From assembly GCA_020722245.1 (NCBI GenBank), contig DYLE01000023.1, positions 1 through 19,020 of the forward strand: a stretch of 19,020 nt of DNA, given 5' to 3'. The translations under genes and the position numbers were made by a program. Of the stretch, positions 1 to 7,860 are shown one piece after another (the first letter of the stretch is position 1; each line of letters opens with the position of its first letter). Source of the stretch: Desulfonema limicola (GTDB taxonomy: Bacteria; Desulfobacterota; Desulfobacteria; Desulfobacterales; Desulfosalsimonadaceae). The notes beneath the pieces were generated by a model. That model had not been told where the DNA came from and did not search any database. It was given only the letters and a program-made list of their open reading frames with translations.

Positions 1-333
1 CGCATGGGAGATGCCCAGGGTAAACGGAGATCCCAGGGGGTTTCTTAAGATCGACTGCATGATGGCGCCGGCAAGGGCCAGGCCCGCTCCGCCCACAACA
101 GCAGTCAGAGCCTGAGGCATGCGAATCTTCCAGATGATGATCTCCCATTTGGCGGCCGTGGTTTTTCCAAAAACCGAAAGGATCAGCTCCTTTACGGGAA
201 TCGAAACCGCGCCCACGGAAACCGACAGGATAAAGAGCAGAGCAAGAACGATCAGGCCGCCGATAATAAAGAAAACCTTCCGGCCGGTATAGGCTTTATA
301 GTACTCGGGTATTTCGGTATGGGAAAGATGCAT
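1..333 (-). CDS. FecCD-family ABC transporter permease (N-terminal part, cut by window edge)
   Basis: This is the inner-membrane permease of a BtuC/FecCD-type importer for iron-siderophore, cobalamin, haem or another metal chelate. Only the first 111 residues are visible; the gene continues left of position 1. A hydrophobic first helix (about residues 20-43) is followed by the family signature around residues 70-105: an R-M-P-Q-A-L segment, a GAGLALAGAIMQ helix, then RNPLGSP-F-LGISH, as in the usual LPR..GaaLalaGa..Q...rNPLa.P..LG pattern. The ATG at 333 directly follows the TAG stop (336-334) of the binding-protein gene, so the two are one operon and probably translationally coupled. The predicted ribosome site is weak, which fits coupling. 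The ATPase is presumably further left. The family assignment is firm; the substrate is unknown. Confidence 0.9.
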   Translation of the reverse strand, partial: MHLSHTEIPEYYKAYTGRKVFFIIGGLIVLALLFILSVSVGAVSIPVKELILSVFGKTTAAKWEIIIWKIRMPQALTAVVGGAGLALAGAIMQSILRNPLGSPFTLGISHA

Positions 334-1509
334 CTACGGGTTATGCGATTCTTTCAAATCGTTCTGATTCGGCAGCTTAACCGGATCAAAGATCCTGCCG
401 CCGAAGCTTGCGTCCATCAAATCAAAGACCGGCGCGCCCACGAGAAACTGAAAAATCTGATCGGCCTGGTTTGCCGGATCGATATCGGAGAACCGGTCGG
501 GATAGAGAATTTTCCCTGCAAAATAGGCGTTTGCAAGAGTCGCGCCGAAGTTTTGGGCATACGAGTTATACGGCATGACCCCGTAAACCCTCCCTTTGCG
601 CACAGCGCTCAATTGGCGGTAGGCCGGGTCCGAGGCAAGCTCTTCAAGGCTGCTGAAACCGGGGGAGGAGGCCAGGCTGGAGAGATCCAGAAAGATCACG
701 TCAGGATCGGACGCAATCAGCCTTTCCTTGGATATCTGGGCGTAAGCCTGGGGGCTGTAGGTCTGATCCGGATCGTAGGCGATGTTTTCAGCCTGAATCA
801 GGGTAAACGGCGGATAGGTCGGTTCCGTGGATAAAAATCCATGAGGCCCTTTAAATGCGATGCCTCCTACGTAACACGATACCTTTTGCTCCCTGGATAC
901 GGAAGCGGTGCGGTTTTTCAGATCGACAATGAGCTGGTTGAGGTAGCCGATCACCGCCTCGGCCCGGTCGGTTTTTTCAAGAACACTTCCCATGATCCTT
1001 AAGGACCGGTAGAGGTCCTCGCGATACGCGCCAAGGTTTCCGTAGGAGAGAGCGACTACGGGAATGCCGATTTTTTGTTGCAGCTCCGACGGGTCCGTGC
1101 CCATGCCGATGAAGGTTTTAAAGATCACCTGCGGCGCCGGATCCAGGGCGAGGATCAATTCGGGGTTGTCTTGGCCGCGGAACTCGCCGAACATCGGATA
1201 ATCCTTAAACTGCGGATTGGCCAGGGCATAGGGCCTCGGGTCAACCGGTGTTTTCCGTTTTTCCATGTCGTCGACCGCCACGATCCGATCCTGGGCTTTA
1301 AGATAGGTCAAGAGCCGAAGGCATCCGGAACCGGAGCAGAGCACGTGTTTTACGGATTGTGGGATAGTGACGCTTCGGCCCAGGGCGTCGATGACGGTCA
1401 CCGTCGATGCGGGGGATAGAGTTTCGGCGCAGGCGACGGTGCGCAAAAATCCCCAGCCGGACGCGGTCATGCACAAAAGGCCCACCACCATGTATCGCAG
1501 GTATCGCAT
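334..1509 (-). CDS. periplasmic substrate-binding protein of a FecB/BtuF-type ABC importer
   Basis: This 391-residue protein binds the substrate in the periplasm and delivers it to the FecCD permease encoded immediately downstream. It has an N-terminal signal sequence (about residues 1-28, ending A-C-A before ETLSPAS). The start of the Peripla_BP_2 fold is seen as VTVIDALGRSVTIP, the usual opening of this family (V.D..GR.V.iP). Later landmarks are a conserved-looking PELILALDP segment near residues 116-124 and SDPDVIFLDLSS near residues 268-279. The start is set by a GGAGGG ribosome site lying in the last codons of the upstream gene, which stops 4 nt before this ATG. Relatives are often annotated as iron ABC transporter binding proteins, but the ligand (ferric siderophore, corrinoid, haem, nickel or molybdate chelate) cannot be told from sequence alone. 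Confidence 0.88.
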   Translation of the reverse strand: MRYLRYMVVGLLCMTASGWGFLRTVACAETLSPASTVTVIDALGRSVTIPQSVKHVLCSGSGCLRLLTYLKAQDRIVAVDDMEKRKTPVDPRPYALANPQFKDYPMFGEFRGQDNPELILALDPAPQVIFKTFIGMGTDPSELQQKIGIPVVALSYGNLGAYREDLYRSLRIMGSVLEKTDRAEAVIGYLNQLIVDLKNRTASVSREQKVSCYVGGIAFKGPHGFLSTEPTYPPFTLIQAENIAYDPDQTYSPQAYAQISKERLIASDPDVIFLDLSSLASSPGFSSLEELASDPAYRQLSAVRKGRVYGVMPYNSYAQNFGATLANAYFAGKILYPDRFSDIDPANQADQIFQFLVGAPVFDLMDASFGGRIFDPVKLPNQNDLKESHNP

Positions 1510-1513
1510 GATC

Positions 1514-1807
1514 TCACCCTCCGTTACAGTCGCGGCAGATGCGAAGCCCGTCTTTTTCGATCATCTTGGCGGCCATCGTAGGTTCGCCGCAGAGGGTGCA
1601 GGGAATGGACCTGTCGATTTTCGCTTTTTTCGGCAGGTCCCGCTGAGCCGGAGAAACGATAAACAGCGCATCCAGGGGTTTTTCCAAAATTTCCAGGCTT
1701 CGTTTTTTGTGGATTTCGTAAAAACGCTTTTTTTCATTTCCATCCGCCTCGCCGGCCAGGACCTTTTTGAGCAGGGCCAGGTGGGTCTCATCCGGGGGAG
1801 AGGTCAT
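1514..1807 (-). CDS. FmdE-like C-terminal zinc-finger protein (short, lacks the main FmdE domain)
   Basis: This 97-residue protein matches only the C-terminal portion of FmdE-family proteins, named after a gene in a molybdenum formylmethanofuran dehydrogenase operon. Residues 10-60 resemble the helical linker (LLKKVLAGEADGNEKKRF, then ILEKPLDALF). Residues 70-94 form a treble-clef or TraR-like zinc finger with C70-x2-C73-GEP and C91-x2-C94. Typical FmdE proteins are roughly twice this length and begin with a domain bearing an H-x-C-P-G motif, which is absent here. No remnant of it is seen in the 269 bp upstream. A good AGGAG ribosome site at 1818-1814, 6 nt from the ATG, argues for an intact short gene rather than debris. 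It is first in the ABC importer operon, 4 nt before the binding-protein gene, suggesting a metal-related sensing or chaperone role (inference). Confidence 0.75.
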   Translation of the reverse strand: MTSPPDETHLALLKKVLAGEADGNEKKRFYEIHKKRSLEILEKPLDALFIVSPAQRDLPKKAKIDRSIPCTLCGEPTMAAKMIEKDGLRICRDCNGG

Positions 1808-1903
1808 CTTGTGCTCCTGAGAAAATCATGTTTTAAATTTTTTTAATGGTATACTTCACGCCGGTTGTTGTTTTGTACACTACCCTCGCATGCTGGTTTC
1901 TAC

Positions 1904-1965
1904 AAAAAAACCGGGAGCATCGGCTGCTTTTCCAAGCGCCACCGCCTTCCCGGCTTGTTTTTTTT
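1904..1965 (-). terminator. hairpin terminator, probably bidirectional
   Basis: On the minus strand CCGGGA (1953-1948) pairs with TCCCGG (1916-1911) and is followed by a run of seven T (1910-1904). Inside the loop a second stem pairs GGC-GCTT with AAGC-(A)-GCC around GGAA (1940-1922). On the plus strand the same stem is followed by CTTG and eight T (1958-1965), so it may stop transcription both ways. It lies downstream of the DUF255 thioredoxin-domain gene and upstream of the FmdE-like gene, so the ABC importer probably has its own promoter within 1808-1903. I could not identify that promoter convincingly; a TATACC box lies near 1848-1853 on the minus strand but has no good -35. Confidence 0.75.
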
Positions 1966-2076
1966 CAAAAACTGTTGTGTGATGCGGGATAATCCCTGCT
2001 GCAACTTCCTGTTGCAATTGTTTTAGAATACCTATTGAGCTGAAGCAGAAATGTCAATCATTTTTGAATGAATTTT

Positions 2077-4386
<2,310 letters not shown>

Positions 4387-4409
4387 GATGGATTTTTTTA
4401 TTTTGTGGG

Positions 4410-5516
4410 TTAATTTGGTGCAACCATCGGTAAACGTCCTTTTGTAAAAAGGATCGTATAGAGGATCGCGGTATAACACACAAGGGTGCAGACCACAAAA
4501 AACCGGAAATAGCCTCCCAGCGGCGCGAAAAAAATCACCGTGACCCAGTGCAGCAGGATGATTTCCATGGAGTGAAGCCGCAGTGGAAAGTCATGGTATC
4601 GGCAGATAATGGCCAGGCCGCAGAGGTTCCACCCGTAGAGCGAGGCGAACGAATGCATGCGAAGCAGCCATTTGAGGTTGTCATGGGAGTACCCCGGAAC
4701 AAATTCATAGATGATGTATAAAATTCCGGTCACTGCGGTATAGACCAGAAACCCCATCCCGGATATCAAAAACGCCTTTTGCTGAAGCTGCTTTCCCAGA
4801 CGGGCAAACAGGATAAACGCCATGACCACCGCGGCAAACAAAAGGGTTGTGACCACCACCTGCGGAACCAGCAGGTCAAAGATGATAAACAGAAAAAACA
4901 GGATGACCCCGAGGTTGACCGACCAGAAACTCAGGTTCGTCAAAACCCGGATCAGCGTGGTTTTTTCGGGCATGATGGAGAAGATCAGGGAGAAGGTGAT
5001 CAGCGACAGGGGAAAGGAAAACCCCAGGAAAAAGGTGTCCAGATGAAGCTTTGGCAGATAAACGATTTTTACGAAATGGTTGTTTAAAACAACCGCCGCG
5101 GAAATCAGCAGCCCCAGAGAAAGGCAGAGCAGGGCCGCCTGGTGAAACTTTTCAGAAACCGGTGTGCCGGATCGGAATATATTCCAGGGAAACCAGGAAA
5201 ACCGCTGCGTGCGAACGGTTTCGACAAGAAGGATCAGTAGAAGGGTGATCACCAGGACAGGAACATAGATCTCCAAAAACGCAAAAACCGCGTAAAGGAG
5301 CGTCAATATGAGAAAACTGTAAACATTTTTGGATAGGTGTTTCTGTCCTTCGGTGAAATAAAGCAGGATGCTTCCACCGCTGCATAGGTTAAACAGGAAG
5401 ATATGCAGCCGGTCCAGGTTGTAGGGGATGTCATGGGGCAGAAACAGGCTTAGAAATCCAAAGGCCAGGGCCAGCACCATCAATACCAGAATAAAAATTT
5501 TAAAACCTGTGCTCAT
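4410..5516 (-). CDS. polytopic membrane protein of unknown function
   Basis: This 368-residue protein is almost entirely hydrophobic, with about 10-12 predicted membrane helices and short loops. The first helix starts near residue 5 and the last ends near residue 360. I do not recognise the family. Histidines occur at or near helix ends (for example in LLRMHSFASLYGWN, CRYHDFPLRLHS and ILLHWVTV in the C-terminal third), which could serve haem, metal or quinone binding, but no recognised motif proves it. The start at 5516 has a GGGAAG ribosome site 5 nt upstream. The gene lies 30 nt after the TIGR01777 oxidoreductase gene and 23 nt before the thioredoxin-domain gene, all minus strand, so co-transcription is likely. 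A partnership with the membrane-anchored DUF255 protein is inference. Confidence 0.8.
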   Translation of the reverse strand: MSTGFKIFILVLMVLALAFGFLSLFLPHDIPYNLDRLHIFLFNLCSGGSILLYFTEGQKHLSKNVYSFLILTLLYAVFAFLEIYVPVLVITLLLILLVETVRTQRFSWFPWNIFRSGTPVSEKFHQAALLCLSLGLLISAAVVLNNHFVKIVYLPKLHLDTFFLGFSFPLSLITFSLIFSIMPEKTTLIRVLTNLSFWSVNLGVILFFLFIIFDLLVPQVVVTTLLFAAVVMAFILFARLGKQLQQKAFLISGMGFLVYTAVTGILYIIYEFVPGYSHDNLKWLLRMHSFASLYGWNLCGLAIICRYHDFPLRLHSMEIILLHWVTVIFFAPLGGYFRFFVVCTLVCYTAILYTILFTKGRLPMVAPN

Positions 5517-5546
5517 CGTTACTTCCCGAATGCGAACCGTTTGCCA

Positions 5547-6923
5547 TTAAACCCTTCCCAGCACGTGCCTTAAGGCGGTTTCCAGGTCCGGGTGGCGGAA
5601 AGGATATCCGGCCGCATTCAGCCTGCAAGGCGCCACCCGGGTGCTTGCCAGAACAGTTTCTTTTCCCATTTCGCCGAAGACCAGTTCAACTGCTTTTCGC
5701 GGCACATGAAAGACCGCCGGCCGGCCGATGACCCTGGCCAGGGTTTTTGAAAACTCAGCATTGGTGACGGGTCCGGGGGAGACGGCATTGACCGGACCGC
5801 TCAGGCCGGGATCAACCAGGGCATAATATACGGCACCGAGCAGATCATCCATGCTGATCCAGCTCATGTACTGCCTTCCCGAGGCGATCTTTCCGCCAAG
5901 GCCCGCCTGGAACACCGGCAGCAGCCTGGCCAGGGCGCCTCCGGCCGGGGTGAGAACAATCCCGATCCGCAGGAACACGACCCGAACCCCCTTTTCCACT
6001 GCCGGCGCAGCCGCCGCCTCCCATCGCCGGCAGACCTCAGAGATGAAATCACTGCCTGGCCCATCGGATTCGGTCATCGTGGAATCGCCTCGGTTTCCAT
6101 AATATCCGATGGCGGATGCGCAGACCAACACCTTCGGAGGAACAGCCATTTTTGAAAAGGTCTTTGCCAGCAGGCCGGTGCTGGTCTCGCGGCTTTCCAG
6201 AATCCGCTGTTTTTTTTCCTTGGTCCATCTTTGTGTGCCGATGTTTTCACCTGATAGGTGAATCACCGCATCGATCCCTTCCATTTTCAACGAGTCAAGG
6301 GTGGAAGCCGCAGGGCTCCAGAAGATCTCGTTTGGCCGCATGGGGGAACGCCGGACCAGAGAAAACACGGAATGCCCGCCGGTGGTCAAAAAAGGGATCA
6401 GGGCGGAGCCGATCAGGCCGCCTGCGCCTGAAACCAGAATCCGCAGGGGCTGAAGGGGGCGTGCGCGATAAAGCCCGATGTCCGCTTCGATGGTATGATG
6501 CCGGTAGGTAAATATCCGGGTAAGCTTTTTTCGCACCATGCGGTCCATCAAAATCGTGCCGATGGGATGAGCGGGCAGGGCGTAGCGGATCCGGTCCTCG
6601 AGAAAGCAGGTGGTTTTGTTTTCCTGCTCGAAGAGATGGGTATGCTCCCATTTTGCAAAAGGCCCCTTGATCTGGATATCACAAAACATGCGGTTTTGTG
6701 CATATGCAATGTGCCGGGCTTGCCAGGTGTAGGGTATCGGTCCGGCCTTGAGTTGCATGGTGACCTCGGCGCCGGTCTCGATTCCGCCTGTTTTTTGAAT
6801 CACCTTCAGGGGGTCCCAGGGCGGGGAGAGCCGTTCAATGGCGCCCGGCCGGGCATGCCACGCAAACACCGTTTCAGCCGGCGCGTGGATTCTGGATCGT
6901 TTTGCAAATACCCGGGTTTTCAT
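5547..6923 (-). CDS. SRPBCC domain + TIGR01777-family (YfcH-like) NAD(P)-binding oxidoreductase fusion
   Basis: This 458-residue fusion has two domains. Residues 1 to about 150 form an SRPBCC/START-like ligand-binding domain (opening KRSRIHAPAETVFAWHARPGAIERLSPPW, of polyketide-cyclase type). Residues from about 160 form an extended-SDR epimerase-like domain of the TIGR01777 family, with the nucleotide-binding GAGGLIGSAL loop, then IDAVIHLSGENIGTQRWTKEKKQ, ASAIGYYGNRGD and SWISMDDLLGA. Such fusions are common, but the substrate is unknown. The frame is open back to 7058; I chose the ATG at 6923 because the SRPBCC homology begins there and the extra 45 residues are low-complexity, being the shifted reading of the Cys-rich gene. 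AAGG lies directly before the ATG. Its first 50 nt overlap the end of the Cys-rich gene. Confidence 0.88.
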   Translation of the reverse strand: MKTRVFAKRSRIHAPAETVFAWHARPGAIERLSPPWDPLKVIQKTGGIETGAEVTMQLKAGPIPYTWQARHIAYAQNRMFCDIQIKGPFAKWEHTHLFEQENKTTCFLEDRIRYALPAHPIGTILMDRMVRKKLTRIFTYRHHTIEADIGLYRARPLQPLRILVSGAGGLIGSALIPFLTTGGHSVFSLVRRSPMRPNEIFWSPAASTLDSLKMEGIDAVIHLSGENIGTQRWTKEKKQRILESRETSTGLLAKTFSKMAVPPKVLVCASAIGYYGNRGDSTMTESDGPGSDFISEVCRRWEAAAAPAVEKGVRVVFLRIGIVLTPAGGALARLLPVFQAGLGGKIASGRQYMSWISMDDLLGAVYYALVDPGLSGPVNAVSPGPVTNAEFSKTLARVIGRPAVFHVPRKAVELVFGEMGKETVLASTRVAPCRLNAAGYPFRHPDLETALRHVLGRV

Positions 6924-7098
6924 CCTTGTCCGGTTGAGCCGTGTTTTTGTGTTGATTTTGCAGACACACCCGGCACCGGGTATCGCTGCACCTCTGGCAG
7001 AAATAGCAGTCCGGGCAGGGGTGCTTCTTGAAAGCCTTTGGGTCCTGCTCCGGTACATACAGCCTGCCGGTCAGACCGGGTATGCGGATAAAAGACAT
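6874..7098 (-). CDS. small Cys-rich protein, six-cysteine cluster
   Basis: This 74-residue protein opens with MSFIRIPGLTGRLYVPE and carries a dense cysteine cluster: C28-x2-C31-x2-C34-x2-C37-x4-C42-x2-C45, followed by a polar tail. The spacing suits zinc or an Fe-S cluster, but no named domain is evident to me. I recall similar short proteins in other Desulfobacterota annotated only as hypothetical; this is memory, not a search. Two things favour a real gene: the cysteine spacing is too ordered for chance, and it sits head-to-tail in the minus-strand series with its 3' end overlapping the TIGR01777 start by 50 nt. The ribosome site is weak (AGGG about 10 nt upstream). The tail from about residue 58 onward is the overlap and is less informative. 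Confidence 0.65.
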   Translation of the reverse strand: MSFIRIPGLTGRLYVPEQDPKAFKKHPCPDCYFCQRCSDTRCRVCLQNQHKNTAQPDKDENPGICKTIQNPRAG

Positions 7099-7165
7099 GG
7101 GTTAAGCCCTACTTTATATCGTAAAGGTAAAGCTAAAGGCATGCCTGATCATTCCAGGCGGCCGG

Positions 7166-7717
7166 TCAGGTCGCGCAGGCGCATTCATTGCACTCCCGTC
7201 GGCTGAGGATGTCCAAAGCAAACAGGATACGGGCCTCTTTTTCCCGGCGGTTTTGCGGAATTTCTTCAAACGCCAGCCGGCCGAATTCTTCTAAGATATT
7301 CTTTTTGGAGATTATGGCGTTTAGCCCCTCGCCGAGGCTTTTGCCGGAGGCCGTATCCATGAACTGGGCGTCTTTCCCGTTTGTGATCACCGCGTAAGGA
7401 ACGGCATAGTCCTCCAGAAGCCTTGCGGCGGCCAGTGCGGCGCGCTGGCGGGTCACGATGGATCCGGGTCCGAACATCAGAATCATCACGGACTTTTTCT
7501 GAATGCGGATCCGAAAATCCACCACGGCGGTGCCGGTGCTGTTGTCCACGGTCACCGAAAGGGGAATCCGGGTTTCGATATCCTGTTTGGCGTATCCCTT
7601 CTCTTCCACTAAGAATCGGGCGATTTGTTGCCGGATCCTTTCGTCAAGGGTGTCGGGAAGGGTCTGGCCGGTAATGAAATCAACGGTTTCTCCCAGTATG
7701 ACCTGCCCTTTGCCCAT
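7166..7717 (-). CDS. stand-alone HsdR N-terminal-like domain protein (probably not an active nuclease)
   Basis: This 183-residue protein resembles the N-terminal domain of type I restriction R subunits (HSDR_N / PD-(D/E)xK fold) without any helicase part. Landmarks are DERIRQQIARFLVEEKGYAK (helix 1), VVDFRI with D67 as the usual catalytic aspartate, RQRAALAAARLLE, and PYAVITNGKDAQFMDT. The next strand, KKSVMILMFGPGS (about 74-86), should carry E-x-K but has none, so cleavage activity seems unlikely. The C-terminus has three close cysteines (C176, C179, C181). I chose the ATG at 7717 because GAGGAG lies 10 nt upstream (7733-7728). An upstream in-frame ATG at 7801 has no ribosome site and falls in a stable hairpin. 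It is next after cooS, but a functional link is unproven. Confidence 0.75.
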   Translation of the reverse strand: MGKGQVILGETVDFITGQTLPDTLDERIRQQIARFLVEEKGYAKQDIETRIPLSVTVDNSTGTAVVDFRIRIQKKSVMILMFGPGSIVTRQRAALAAARLLEDYAVPYAVITNGKDAQFMDTASGKSLGEGLNAIISKKNILEEFGRLAFEEIPQNRREKEARILFALDILSRRECNECACAT

Positions 7718-7727
7718 TGTTTGTATT

Positions 7728-7733
7728 CTCCTC
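7728..7733 (-). promoter_or_regulatory. ribosome binding site deciding the HsdR-N-like start
   Basis: GAGGAG on the minus strand, 10 nt before the ATG at 7717. It favours this start over the in-frame ATG at 7801, which would add 28 residues unlike the family. Confidence 0.7.
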
Positions 7734-7795
7734 GGGAAGATCGCCCCCTGTAGGATGGGGTAACGAATCGGCGTAGGGTTGTTGTTAAAGACGCA

Positions 7796-7822
7796 GGCCA
7801 TGAAGGTCAGCCCTTCATGGCC
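7796..7822 (-). terminator. perfect 11-bp hairpin between cooS and the next gene (attenuator or processing element)
   Basis: GGCCATGAAGG (7796-7806) and CCTTCATGGCC (7812-7822) are exact reverse complements around a 5-nt loop. The hairpin begins 38 nt after the cooS stop codon on the minus strand. On the minus-strand side it is followed by TGCGTCTTTAAC, which is not a proper T-run, so full intrinsic termination is uncertain. It could partially terminate transcription or protect the 3' end of the cooS message and so give more cooS than downstream product (inference). Confidence 0.6.
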
Positions 7823-7860
7823 GCTTCATCGTTTCACAGGTAATTTCGTAAATCAAGGAT

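Noticed and set aside
319..834. Plus-strand open frame opposite the binding-protein gene
   Set aside because: It is antisense to a well-supported gene, has no recognisable domain and an unnatural composition.
1808..1903. Cobalamin or molybdenum-cofactor riboswitch upstream of the importer operon
   Set aside because: The space between terminator and start codon is about 95 nt, and I see neither a B12-box-like segment nor the multi-stem pattern of either class.
2000..2016. TGCAAC-ttcct-GTTGCA hairpin between the DUF255 and FmdE-like genes
   Set aside because: It is only a 6-bp stem with no T-run on the minus strand; a stronger terminator lies just beyond it at 1904-1953. Likely chance.
7166..7717. 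Part of a type I restriction-modification system
   Set aside because: No HsdM, HsdS or helicase domain is nearby, and the ExK catalytic motif is missing.
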